Part shown: positions 20,819-31,762 of the stretch, in pieces
Layout of the letters: each line of letters starts with the position of its first letter
How positions within the stretch are numbered: the first letter of the stretch is position 1
The notes under the pieces: generated by a model
What the model saw: only the letters and a program-made list of their open reading frames with translations
Database searches by the model: none
Told to the model about the DNA's origin: nothing
Translations under genes and position numbers: made by a program
Assembly (NCBI GenBank): GCA_030068145.1
Contig: JAPJBO010000733.1
Location: forward strand, 51,873 to 115,872
Origin: Diplonema papillatum
Taxonomy: Eukaryota > Euglenozoa > Diplonemea > Diplonemida > Diplonemidae
Direction: 5' to 3'
DNA length: 64,000 nt

Positions 20819-22425
20819 AACGAACCCCCGTGGCCCCCGTTTTCCCCCCCGTGTTGCACCCCCGTCGGGGGATTTTCCAACAGAATTTGGGGTAGAAATC
20901 CCCCGTGGCCCCCGTTTTCCCCCCCGTGTTGCACCCCCGTCGGGGGATTTTCCAACAGAATTTGTGGTAGAAATCCCCCGTGGCCCCCGTTTTCCCCCCC
21001 GTGTTGCACCCCCGTCGGGGGATTTTCCAACAGAATTTGTGGTAGAAATCCCCCGTGGCCCCCGTTTTCCCCCCCGTCGCGCCCCCCGTTGCACCCCCGT
21101 CGGGGGGTTTTACAACAGGATTTGTGGTGGAAATCCCCCGCGACCCCCCGTTTTCCCCCCCGTGTTGCACCCCCGTCGGGGGATTTTCCAACAGAATTTG
21201 TGGTAGAAATCCCCCGTGGCCCCCGTTTTCCCCCCCGTGTTGCACCCCCGTCGGGGGATTTTCCAACAGAATTTGTGGTAGAAATCCCCCGTGGCCCCCG
21301 TTTTCCCCCCCGTCGCGCCCCCCGTTGCACCCCCGTCGGGGGGTTTTACAACAGGATTTGTGGTGGAAATCCCCCGCGACCCCCCGTTTTCCCCCCCGTG
21401 TTGCACCCCCGTCGGGGGGTTTTACAACAGGATTTGTGGTAGAAATCCCCCGTGGCCCCCGTTTTCCCCCCCGTGTTGCACCCCCGTCGGGGGATTTTCC
21501 AACAGAATTTGTGGTAGAAATCCCCCGTGGCCCCCGTTTTCCCCCCCGTGTTGCACCCCCGTCGGGGGATTTTCCAACAGAATTTGTGGTAGAAATCCCC
21601 CGTGGCCCCCGTTTTCCCCCCCGTCGCGCCCCCCGTTGCACCCCCGTCGGGGGGTTTTACAACAGGATTTGTGGTGGAAATCCCCCGCGACCCCCCGTTT
21701 TCCCCCCCGTGTTGCACCCCCGTCGGGGGATTTTCCAACAGAATTTGTGGTAGAAATCCCCCGTGGCCCCCGTTTTCCCCCCCGTGTTGCACCCCCGTCG
21801 GGGGATTTTCCAACAGAATTTGTGGTAGAAATCCCCCGTGGCCCCCGTTTTCCCCCCCGTCGCGCCCCCCGTTGCACCCCCGTCGGGGGGTTTTACAACA
21901 GGATTTGTGGTGGAAATCCCCCGCGACCCCCCGTTTTCCCCCCCGTGTTGCACCCCCGTCGGGGGATTTTCCAACAGAATTTGTGGTAGAAATCCCCCGT
22001 GGCCCCCGTTTTCCCCCCCGTGTTGCACCCCCGTCGGGGGATTTTCCAACAGAATTTGTGGTAGAAATCCCCCGTGGCCCCCGTTTTCCCCCCCGTCGCG
22101 CCCCCCGTTGCACCCCCGTCGGGGGGTTTTACAACAGGATTTGTGGTGGAAATCCCCCGCGACCCCCCGTTTTCCCCCCCGTGTTGCACCCCCGTCGGGG
22201 GATTTTCCAACAGAATTTGTGGTAGAAATCCCCCGTGGCCCCCGTTTTCCCCCCCGTGTTGCACCCCCGTCGGGGGATTTTCCAACAGAATTTGTGGTAG
22301 AAATCCCCCGTGGCCCCCGTTTTCCCCCCCGTCGCGCCCCCCGTTGCACCCCCGTCGGGGGGTTTTACAACAGGATTTGTGGTGGAAATCCCCCGCGACC
22401 CCCCGTTTTCCCCGTCGGGGGCTGA
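20819..22425 (+). repeat. C-rich satellite, 75-bp unit with 236-bp higher-order period
   Basis: Twenty-odd units built on CCCCCGTGGCCCCCGTTTTC, GTTGCACCCCCGTCGGGGG and TTTTCCAACAGAATTTGTGG. Simple units are 75 bp, i.e. 25 codons, so all six frames stay open across the array without being genes. From about 21055 a variant unit of about 85 bp (TCGCGCCCCCCGTTGCACCC) recurs in an 85+76+75 pattern, giving the 236-bp period. CCCCCGTCGGGGG is self-complementary. The minus strand has runs of five to seven G spaced by short loops, a strong G-quadruplex pattern. Confidence 0.9.
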
Positions 22426-23010
22426 GCCCGGAAACACCCGTCGTTTTTGCAATCCCCCGTGGGCGGGGTTACATGTATGGATAGTGGTTTGTCCTGTGTT
22501 TGAGGTGTGAGAGTGCCTACCTTGGTCCCCCATGATTAGGAAGCCGACATATCCCGTAAACGGTACACATGCCGGGCTCCAGGGTTCTCAAAGCGGGTCA
22601 CAGGCCCACCTGCCCCACGAGGCACGTGCCCAAGTCTCGTGCAGGACTACTGTAGCTGTCTCCATGTTTGCACCTTCCTCAACTACTACAGTCGGGAGGG
22701 GGCTTTCAAGTAATTGGGAAAACACGTTCCCTGCTGATGAGCACTACACTATGCTAGCCATTCGTTACAGAACTCCGGAAGGGTCACTCCTGGCGCGCTT
22801 CAGACGTAGTACAACTCGTGACGGCTGCAACTGTTGCTGGAGTTAGCGACAAACTCGTCGTCTGAACTGAATCGGAGTCCTCGTTCTCTCATTTGTGTGA
22901 TTTTTCAAACTGGCGGCCTCGTGTATTTTCTACAAAACAGGTGCTTGCACAAACAAAAGAAACAAAAGAAAGAAGACCACAACCGTATCAAAGGGCACAG
23001 CGGGGCGACG
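22426..23010. other. Unassigned sequence, probable 5' region of the beta-helix gene
   Basis: No gene recognised. The stretch just before 23011 would hold the promoter or trans-splice acceptor of the next gene, but I cannot define either. Confidence 0.35.
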
Positions 23011-24718
23011 ATGTTGCGACCAGCTCGTTATGCTTTCGTGCTTCTCGGCTGTCTCTGGGGTGTCGAAGGAGTTTGCCTGTCAGAGGTGAGTCTGCGTTGT
23101 GTGGACCGGTAGCGGATCGCACACGGGCTCGCCCGAGTGCACCATGGACCGGGCGATCGATTTCGTGCTGACATGCGCTTCCGGGGCTACGCTGTCCCTG
23201 AAGGTTTTTGAGGTTGACATAGCATCGAAGGGCACACTATCCGTGAAGCAATGCAAAATAGAATTATCCGAATATGCGTATTTCTTTGGGGGAGGTAGCC
23301 TCCTGCTGGAAGAGGTGAACATGACAGGCTCCGTCTACCTGGAGAGCCTCCCGTCCGTCGTACTCGACCGTGTGGTTGTTGAAACGGAATTTGGGCAAGA
23401 GTTGGACATGTACCAAGTAGCCGTCCAGGCCACTTCTTTGACGGTCCGTGGTGTTGCCCACGAACCACGTTCCACATGTGTCTGGCTTCGTTCTTCAACT
23501 TTAACCGTCAATGACTTCAGTATTTACGACTGTGCTGCACTTGACGACAACATCGTGATCAACGATAGCGAGTTCAACGTGCAGCAAAAACTCGAAATTT
23601 GGAATTGCACTGCCACCGGTGGCGAGAATGTGGTTTTTAAAAACGCCATTGTGGCGATCCGACAATGGGTAGTGCGCGAGCTGATCTCATCTGGTTCCGC
23701 GGTCGCGTCTGCAAGTGGCGCCTGCGAGATAACTGTGGACACAGCCATATGCAGCAACAACTCAGGGCGTTCCGATTACGTGCTGACTCTGAGAACGATG
23801 TGGTGTTTGGGTTGTTCAACAGTCTCACCCTGGAATCCAACACGGTCCTCGAGACTGTGCTGCACATTGCGGCGGCCAATGTTACCATAGTCGAGCTGGT
23901 CTCTCAGTGTAACGTGCGCCATCCCATGTCTCTGGTTCCAACAGCAGATCTCGAAGTATACTGCGAGCCGAATCCTGCACACACCTTATCCGTCACCAGT
24001 TGGGTTCTCGACATCACAGACGCGATCACCAACATCACCAACATCACCAACTGCCCCGAGCTTCACAACGTCGGAGATGTCTATACCGACTCGCCATTAA
24101 ATCTTGTTGATCCCTTCGACCGCCCTATTCGACCGTCCCGCGGTGTCTGCACGTACAGCGCGCCGTTTCCATCTGGCTACGGTGTGCTCATAAACGGGGT
24201 GAAGGAGCTTTTGTTCCGCCCTCTGGTCGTTCAGTTCCCCTGAGTTCCCGCTGTCCCTCGTTGGCATTCCAGCGAGACTCTCCGGGGGCACCACCGTGCA
24301 CCAGTCAGAAGCTGGGTTTGTGCTTCAGGGAGAAACCCTCGATTTCGACTGCAGCCTCGGGGACCAGGCGTGCGAGTTCTTCGTCAGTGTGTACAGCTGC
24401 TTGGGATGCGCGGGGCTGAGCAGCCGAGGGCTGTGGCCCAGCTTGCTGGACAGTGACGATTGGCAAAGGGGACCCTGCGCCCCGTCGTTCCTGTACCTGC
24501 AGCAGGGAGACCAGCAGCATCCGATGATCTCGTTCCGGGCAGAGGTCCAGCCTGGAGAAAGACTGTCGCTCCCTGCAGTCGACGCGAGCAGCTCAGCCTT
24601 CGCCGTCTTCGCCCGGCGATTGCCCGCTTCCGCCACCAGCGACTGGTGCCCGAGAACTATATCATTCGGGCCGCACGTGCCCTCCACATGCTCCGCAGAT
24701 TGTTTTACCTTTAACTAG
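23011..24718 (+). CDS. Secreted beta-helix-like protein, four exons with introns of about 50 bp
   Basis: The start MLRPARYAFVLLGCLWGVEG is a good signal peptide. The frame then passes a GTGAGT donor at 23086, and an AG ending at 23137 restores the frame (52-bp intron). A frame change near 23790 fits a 59-bp GT-AG intron (23735-23793, or alternatively 23707-23765). A third intron, 24199-24244 (46 bp, GTGAAG...CTGAG), joins in phase to the last exon. With these introns the product is about 516 residues. The middle is rich in short beta strands with Asn and Cys ladders, for example STLTVNDFSIYDCAAL and QQKLEIWNCTATGG, resembling right-handed beta-helix (pectate-lyase-like) surface proteins. No catalytic residues were recognised. 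N-glycosylation sites are frequent. The alternative reading is a pseudogene with frameshifts; three in-phase introns of similar size make a live gene more likely. Confidence 0.55.
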
Positions 24719-25324
24719 GGTCTCCCGGCCACTCCTTCCATCAACCTCCGACGGCCAGATTCGCTGAAAAGAGAAAATGCACACACAGCACCGAGTCGGC
24801 GTCAGGCCTGTCATAGAAGGCGTCAGTGCGCGCAGGACTGGGCACAGGTTGTCGGCTGGCTCTGTGCTCTTCCTCTTCGCATTGGTTTCTTCATTATCTT
24901 TATTCGAGGGATGCAGCCGTCCCAAACGCTTTAGTGTGTTATCGGGAGTGACTTGCACATAGCAGGCATCGTAAAGTACGTGCGCGCGGTAAAGACCGGC
25001 CCCCAGCGAGACTAGAGGCAGCAGCTATACTTCGGGTTACAGTAGTGTTCGGGTACGTACCCACACCTGCGTACAGAACCAATACTTTCGTAGGGGTTCT
25101 AGCCCATTTCACCATTTCTAGTACTTTCGAAGAAGCACTGGATTTTGGGCTACAGTCTCGGGAACTGTATTCAACAGCCTGGTTTCCCACAGTGAAAACG
25201 TTGGAACCGTTACCAATTTCCGTTGGAATGGGAAAGGGCGGACCAATCGGGCCAGAAAACAGGAGCCACACATCAATGACCTTTCCCAATACCCGATCCC
25301 GCTGTTTTTAGTACTAACAATCTT
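24719..25324. other. Unassigned sequence
   Basis: A 61-codon frame at 24777-24962 has one hydrophobic stretch (AGSVLFLFALVSSLSLF) but no other support. Otherwise nothing seen. Confidence 0.35.
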
Positions 25325-25470
25325 GCGGGATGCCCTTCAATGTATTGTACAGGCTGAAAAGACGTAGGCAGCGTGTTTTGGTGGTTGATCAGAATTCCTT
25401 ACCTGAATATGCACAGGGTAAATACAAGTGGGAAAACGATCACCCGGCACGCACAAACAAAACTTCTCAC
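25325..25470 (+). repeat. Dispersed repeat R7, copy 1
   Basis: It shares AAAGACGTAGGCAGCG, AGGGTAAATACAAGTGGG and CACCCGGCACGCACAAAC with 51565-51685; a shorter piece lies at 15436-15490. Confidence 0.7.
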
Positions 25471-25499
25471 CTCGTATGTGGACAAGACTGGTGCAATTT

Positions 25500-25860
25500 G
25501 GATTCCAAGATTATCTCCTCCCGGAAGCTTTTGAAAAATACGGCATCTGCGGCCAGTTATTGTGAGGAGCGTCTAAGCGACGACGCACGGACGGCTTACG
25601 TGACTTCAAAGTTACAGCTAAAAAGGAACGTTGGCAGCGGTTTAACCTGAACGCGTACAGGTCAAATCGCACAAACAAACGCTCGTGCTCCGGCGCCTGT
25701 TCCTTTTTTGTTTAGAACAGTCTACAACTCCTCCCCTGCCCCCCTACACCTACACCCTGTGTTTCTCCCTTCTGAAAGTGCTCCCCTCTCGGGAGCTACG
25801 GAAGGACCACAGCTCACCCAGTTGGTTCCAGTGCTGCACCAACCAACCAAACGTTGTTTC
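25500..25860 (+). repeat. Dispersed repeat R8, copy 1 (uninterrupted)
   Basis: This matches 28375-28680 and resumes after 28968 there: GGAAGCTTTTGAAAAATACG, CATCTGCGGCCAGTTATTGT, TTTAGAACAGTCTACAACT, GCTGCACCAACCAACC. It acts as the empty-site counterpart for the R1 insertion at 28691. Confidence 0.75.
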
Positions 25861-26308
25861 CCTCTGATGTGGCGTTCATTCTGACCGTTCGAGTCATCTT
25901 CCTGGCAAGCAAGCAGTTTGCTCCAAGAACCGCTGGAACGACGCCAAACCCGTGCATCCGCAGGACGCACCACCTCTGATGTGGCGTTCATTCTGACCGT
26001 TCGAGTCATCTTCCTGGCAAGCAAGCAGTTTGCTCCAAAAACCGCTGGAACGACGCCAAACCCGTGCATCCGCAGGACGCACCACCTCTGATGTGGCGTT
26101 CATTCTGACCGTTCGAGTCATCTTCCTGGCAAGCAAGCAGTTTGCTCCAAAAACCGCTGGAACGACGCCAAACCCGTGCATCCGCAGGACGCACCACCTC
26201 TGATGTGGCGTTCATTCTGACCGTTCGAGTCATCTTCCTGGCAAGCAAGCAGTTTGCTCCAAAAACCGCTGGAACGACGCCAAACCCGTGCATCCGCAGG
26301 ACGCACCC
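25861..26308 (+). repeat. Tandem repeat, four units of 112 bp
   Basis: Units begin with CCTCTGATGTGGCGTTCATT at 25861, 25973, 26085 and 26197. They are nearly identical, so the array is young. A single partial unit at 28979-29025, in the second R8 copy, shows that the unit was originally unique and later expanded here. Confidence 0.9.
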
Positions 26309-27060
26309 TTCGCTCATTGGAAGCTGAAGTTTCCCATCAAAGCGTCAGCCGCCGCCGTAGGCCGCGCAGTCGCGAAGACAAAGAGGGCCCGCAGCATTAC
26401 GCGGCGGCGATCCCCCGCGAGACGAGCTCACCCGCCGGCCAGAGCACCCCACTGCAGCGCCAACTCCGGCGCCGCCACCCACTGCAGCAGAGCCGCAACC
26501 TGCAGCGTGCCTCCAAGCGACTTACGCCCGCCGTAGCAGCGAATGGAAGTGAGGAGACCGGAAACTCCCCGGAGAGATGGTCCCTGCACTCTAACTCGTC
26601 TCATTTCTCTCTGCCTCCCTTCTACACTTCAAACGCTCATATTGCTCGTGAAATCGTGCGTTGCAGAGGGTCGTTTTCAATAAGGGACATCTGGTACGCT
26701 TCGATATGGGCGAGGAATTGAAACACTCGGCGCTGTTTTACTTAGTAGTGCATTTTTGAAAGAGAACATTCGCCGGAACACCGGTGAACAGACGAACGAA
26801 GCCAGCAAAAACTCAAGCGAACTACACTCTAAAACCCCCAGTACGTATTACCTTTGCAAAACCCCATTCGACGAAGGTCACCCAGAGACTCTAAAATCCC
26901 GGATTATCAAGCGAACTGTAGCTCTAAAAAAGTGACAACGCAGGAAGCCCAGTGTTGCGAGGCGATTTTTTTTTGGATTTTTCGAAGACAGAAATAAATC
27001 AAAGAATTTGAATTGGAAAGAATTTAAGGTCACTGCACCAAGCACTCACACTGTCACACA
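26309..27060. other. Unassigned sequence with two R2 cores
   Basis: R2 cores lie at 26812-26830 and 26862-26931 (CAAGCGAACTGTAGCTCTAA). Position 26340-26530 is GC-rich with short CTGCAG-type words, but I see no gene. Confidence 0.4.
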
Positions 27061-27340
27061 CCACAAATGCCAACGACAAGGAAGAGCTGGAACTCCTTGC
27101 CTGCACGAGATCTTTCGAAGCATGGTGGAAGATCATGGCTGGAACAGGGACGTGTCAAGGTTGCATCAGAGGCGACCCCCATCACAGCGAGTTGCGCGAA
27201 CGTGGAACGCCCATTCTCTGGCATGCAGTGGCTTTCCCATGCCTGCCGCAACCGCGTCCTGGCCCAAAAGATGCATCAAATACGTCAGAGGGAGCCAAAT
27301 CAGATGCTGGGTCCTGGAAGTTCAGTCCCTGTTTGACATT
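27061..27340 (+). pseudogene. hAT transposase C-terminal relic
   Basis: The frame starting at 27067 reads ATPITASCANVERPFSGMQ, followed by WLSHACRNRVLAQKMHQ. This is the pattern of the hAT dimerisation domain (small/polar stretch, VER.FS.M, then RNR.L). Only this C-terminal end is present; the catalytic region and the inverted repeats were not found, and the frame stops at 27336. I treat it as a truncated DNA-transposon remnant. Confidence 0.5.
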
Positions 27341-27450
27341 TTGGGTGGCGACGACGGCACCGACTCTCAAGTCAATCATCTTTGTGGTACCAAGGTACTG
27401 GTGACCTGCAGAAAGTGAAGATTTTGGGACTTTTTGAGTTTTTTGAAATG

Positions 27451-27897
27451 AAGCTCGGGCCGAAGCCCGTATGCGAGGAGTGAGCGGGGAGGTAAAGCTC
27501 GGGCCGAAGCCCGTATGCGAGGAGTGAGCGGGGAGGTAAAGCTCGGGCCGAAGCCCGTATGCGAGGAGTGAGCGGGGAGGTAAAGCTCGGGCCGAAGCCC
27601 GTATGCGAGGAGTGAGCGGGGAGGTAAAGCTCGGGCCGAAGCCCGTATGCGAGGAGTGAGCGGGGAGGTAAAGCTCGGGCCGAAGCCCGTATGCGAGGAG
27701 TGAGCGGGGAGGTAAAGCTCGGGCCGAAGCCCGTATGCGAGGAGTGAGCGGGGAGGTAAAGCTCGGGCCGAAGCCCGTATGCGAGGAGTGAGCGGGGAGG
27801 TAAAGCTCGGGCCGAAGCCCGTATGCGAGGAGTGAGCGGGGAGGTAAAGCTCGGGCCGAAGCCCGTATGCGAGGAGTGAGCGGGGAGGTAAAGCTCG
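27451..27897 (+). repeat. Tandem repeat, ten units of 44 bp
   Basis: Ten essentially identical units beginning AAGCTCGGGCCGAAGCCCGT, spaced exactly 44 bp apart, plus the start of an eleventh. Each contains CGGGCCGAAGCCCG, a five-base-pair stem closed by a four-base loop. Lack of divergence means recent expansion. The minus-strand open frame across it is a by-product of the repeat. Confidence 0.95.
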
Positions 27898-28374
27898 GGA
27901 CGTCGTACCAAAAAAAGTCTTGGCGCTCGTACTAAAAATCGAAGCAATAAACGATGCAACGTTCGGGCGATGCTAAGTTCCGGTGACGCAAAATTCGGGC
28001 GACGCTAAGTTCGAGTGATGCTAAGTGCGGCGTGTGGTGGCAAGTTCGGCGCCAGTACCCAGGGGGGACCCCCGACTCCGTTTTGCCCAGAATGGCCCAA
28101 AATTCTTTTCGACCAAAACAACAGTAGGTGTACCCGATTTGTTCAAGCATCCCTCCGGTGGCGTTATTCCCAGCTGCATTTTTGCCACCCAACGGCCGTC
28201 CGAAAACCTGCTTTCCAAACGACGTTTTGGAGATTACATGCCCATGGCGTCACCCCCCGAATCCCCAATAAACATGGGTAGGCTCGGTAGAGCTAAAAAT
28301 TAGAAATGACGCTCATTCCTCGGAGAATGCTTGAATCTTATCAACACTGAGGAAGCCCCCCTTTGCTTGCGCGG
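27898..28374. other. Unassigned sequence with a short degenerate repeat
   Basis: 27955-28025 has about four copies of a word near GGGCGATGCTAAGTTC. Its reverse complement (GAACTTAGC..CGCCC) is repeated at 37255-37310 inside the long intron. Nothing else recognised. Confidence 0.45.
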
Positions 28375-28680
28375 TCGTCTCCTCCTGGAAGCTTTTAATA
28401 AATACGACATCTGCGGCCAGTTATCGTGAGGAGCGTCTATGCGACTGTGCACCCAAGCACGGACGGTTTGCGCGACTTCGACCAGAGACAGAACCTTTTG
28501 AGGTCGCCTTTCTTGTTTAGAACAGTCTGCAACTGCCCCAGCCCCCCCTACGTGTGTTCTCCCTTCTGCCAAAGCTCCCCCCTCGGAGGCCAACGTCAAC
28601 AAGATCGATGTTCGCAGGTCAAGCAAAAGCAGCGAAGGAAGCTATCCAGCTGTTCCCACTGCTGCACCAACCAAACGTTT
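28375..28680 (+). repeat. Dispersed repeat R8, copy 2 (interrupted by R1)
   Basis: It matches 25500-25855 with some divergence. The match stops at CACCAACCAAACG, where R1 copy D begins, and picks up again at CCTCTGATGTGGCG (28984). Confidence 0.7.
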
Positions 28681-28968
28681 TTTTTTTTTTTACATAAGCG
28701 CCAGCTTGAAAGGAAATGCTCGACGATGCTGCCCGACAGAGAACCGAAGGGATCCCAAGTGCTGTAACTACCGAACCACGTGTTGAACGGACGTGAGGTC
28801 ATGCGGGTCTACCCCTACACGACAAATCACACAAACACAACAGGTCGAAAAATCCTGGGTGAGAAAACAACACACGGTGGTGTAAGCGAAGAACAAATTG
28901 GATTGCATTTGCCCCTTACCCCCCTTCCATTCGGAGTCGAAGCAGCTACGTCGAGTATTTTTCTCTTT
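28681..28968 (+). repeat. Dispersed repeat R1, copy D (whole)
   Basis: A complete R1 unit preceded by a T run, inserted in repeat R8. The T runs at both ends are absent from the empty site at 25850-25870, so they belong to the insertion or to its target duplication. Confidence 0.8.
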
Positions 28969-28978
28969 TTTTTAAAAG

Positions 28979-29025
28979 TTTTTCCTCTGATGTGGCGTTC
29001 ATTCTGACCGTTCGAGTCATCTTCC
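28979..29025 (+). repeat. Single partial copy of the 112-bp unit
   Basis: It matches the first part of the unit at 25861 (CTGACCGTTCGAGTCATCTT) and then diverges. Confidence 0.8.
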
Positions 29026-29039
29026 TCTCTTCTACACTT

Positions 29040-31559
29040 CAAGCGCCCACAATCATTTTAATTGGAATTTTTGAAAACATACGAAGAAGCCCCGCCCCCG
29101 TCGTCCAAGTAAGGGTCATAGCCTGCCCACGGAGAAAGAACGGCCTGCACTGACCGCGAAAAACACGTTTCCAGGGACTCGTGGAGGTTCGTGTATACTT
29201 GGCACGTGTTGCTGCGCTCCAGTCCGGTGATACCGTGTTCTTTCATGTGTGCAGCAATCTCTGGTGGTCTGGTGAGGTGGCATTTTCGAGTCAATTTCAA
29301 CAGTTGAGACATGTTTTCAATTCCTCGCCTAGGAAGTCAGACGATGACGTCACCCATGCCGCCAGGGGCTCTTGGTGGCCGGTACACTTCTTGGTTGTCT
29401 GCGCACTCCAGGTGAAGTGCAGCAGGTTCATACCAGTGTTTCGAGATGGAGAAGCGTGCAGTCAGGAAAATGTTTCGTAGATTCCGTCCGAGGACGGAAT
29501 TTGAAGATCCAGCCGGCGCGCCAAAAACGGAAAGAGTAAAAGAGCAGAAAACGAGCTTGGAGGGTAGCGAAGCCGTAGGGGTCTGGGCAGACGTGGGGCG
29601 GCTGGACAGGGCTCCGGCGCAGGCAGTCCATGAAGGGCTGGACCCAGCGGGCTGGGAGCAGGATCGGTGGAGGGGTTCACAGAGGGACTTACGGGACGGA
29701 ATCTGAAAATCTGAAGAGAAACGAAGGTGCACACTGCACTCTAATTCATGGTCATGTAGTGTGTGGCCCACCATTTAGTCGTCATCTAGTTTGTGGATGA
29801 ATTCTTTAAAGTTTCCCCCTGCAGAGTTCGAATTCTAAATAATTAGTTTTCCGGCTATAGCGAGCCGGAAGAAACGGTATAGTCCTCCAGCTCAGACATC
29901 TAAGCCAGCTAGCTTCCTTCTCCTGCTTCTTTCGCGATTTTTTGGGGATCCACTATTAGAGTGCAGTCCTGAAAACATCAGCAAACAAACAAAAGAAAAG
30001 CGAGAACAAACACCCCCCCCCCCCTAATACGTAGTTGTTGTTGTCAAGCGAACACTAACTCTCAAAAAGTAAAAAAAAGAAGAAACAGACTAGAAACGCA
30101 ATCAATTTTGACAAACAAGAACCCCCACAAGGTGCCGACCGAGTGCGGCGGTGGTGATGAGTTGGGTCTGGTGGTGGTGGGTCCTGTACGCCTGCCGTAA
30201 GACCCGCCCAGGACGTTATGTACGGTGGTGGCCTCAGCAGCCTAAGGGACTGCCCCCACCCCACCTCTCCAAAACGCGTCCACATCGCAAACATGATAAC
30301 CCTCATTTTGTTTTGCACACCCAGCTCAGGTGGCCACGTAAAAGCCCAACATGTTCCGGGCAAAAAAAGAAGCTTTAGGACGAGAACCCGAAAGGGCTCG
30401 CGCAAACGCCGGCCTGAGCACCCCTCGAGAGTCTCAAAGGGGGTGTCCTATCACTCACGTACTTTCGGAAGACTGTTTCATAGCCGTCTAATGTGCCCGC
30501 TAGTGTTCTCGTAGTTTGATCCTCAACAGTGTAATTCGGGTCTTCCAAAGGAAAGGCCTATCGCTCAACACATTTTCCCCGTCACCAACTCTTGTTGCTC
30601 TGTACCTGTAAGAGCTCTGTTTGTGGCTCGTCTGCCCAGAACCTTGGCACAGCTTCACGGATTCAACCGCCGTCAGCCAAATTGTGTTTCTATGGCACCA
30701 AGATACGACACAAGTGCTTCCTAAGCAGACTACCGCTAGCGTTCCCCCCGAAACCCGGCCCCACTCTTCCTGCAGCCTCTAATTTGCTAATGTGAACAAG
30801 ACAAGTTCATTTAGAATCCATCTTTGCGTGCCTTCTTTGTCATCTGGCCGCAGTTTGCTGCAGTCAGAGGTATGGCTCAAAAAAACTCCACAGACCTCTT
30901 CCAACTCGTTCCCGTTTCCCCAAAATCCCAACTGGATCCTTCCATTCTCAAAACACACGTCTCCTCGTGTCTTGCGCCTTCATTCCCTCCTCGTTTCAGG
31001 TGCACGGGCCATACCAGCCTGATGAAGGTGCCGCCGCGGCGCTGGAGAATAGTTTTGGAAAAGAGCGGCAAAGCGCAAGAAATGTCACCGAACGTTGAAA
31101 CAGCGACGTAGTTAAAAACGTCGCAGTTGAAGCCGATGAAATTGACAGTTTCAGTGCGGCTTGTGGGTTTGACACCCTAAGCCTCGCACACGTGTTGGAC
31201 TCCTTGGTCCGTGTTTCAAGACGGGTAGTAGAAGATCGCTGTCTCTGACATGAGCCTACACGTCAGGCCAGCGGGAGCAAGGACGTTGTCCGAAGACGTC
31301 GACACTCTGACTAAGCCGCGGGTAACTCATTCCTATCCTGGTCGATCCCAGCAAAACTGAGGCAGCTGGCAAGCCGTCTCGCAGCACAGAAGCTTGGACG
31401 ATCCGAATAGGTCCAGACGTCTCAAGTGAAGGAGCAATGTTAACGATTTGAACGCATCTCCAACTCTTACCACTCATCGGTTTCAGGGACTTTTAGCCTT
31501 CTTTGCATCTTTCCATCACCGTACTTGTTCGCTATCGGCCTCCGGGAATTAGTTAGTTT
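29040..31559. other. Unassigned 2.5-kb stretch
   Basis: The most protein-like frames are on the minus strand, at 29058-29312 (GITGLERSNTCQVYTNLH...) and 29337-29774 (ISKHWYEPAALHLECADN...). They lie next to each other in different frames, so they may be exons or a decayed gene, but I recognise no family. A run of 12-13 C lies at about 30011-30024, and an R2 core at 30046-30070. From 30100 to 31559 I see no feature. Confidence 0.3.
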
Positions 31560-31760
31560 CGACTAGACAACTGAAAGCATAGACAAAAAGATAGCCCAAA
31601 GCATCTGCAGAATAACACGAAAAGCCTCTAGGCAAAAACCCGTTTTCACATTTCTTCTCCAACCTCTGACCTCCTCGCCGCAGATAATACTCCTCTGCAG
31701 GTCCGACGCCAGTCTCCACGCCTCCTCCACCGCCTTCCTTGCCAGGACACCAGCCCGCAA
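31560..31760 (-). repeat. Fragment related to the RNase H fossil
   Basis: 31601-31660 matches 18575-18635 (AAACCCGTTTTCACATTTCT and surrounding sequence), so a small piece of the RNase H fossil or its repeat context was copied to just upstream of the giant receptor gene. Confidence 0.55.
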
Positions 31761-31762
31761 TT

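Noticed and set aside
20815-22484. Many 80-255-codon frames in the C-rich satellite
   Set aside because: The 75-bp unit is a multiple of three and lacks stops in several frames, so open frames are automatic.
27372-27959. 195-codon minus-strand frame with a 44-residue repeat
   Set aside because: Produced by the 44-bp tandem array; no start context or flanking protein sequence.
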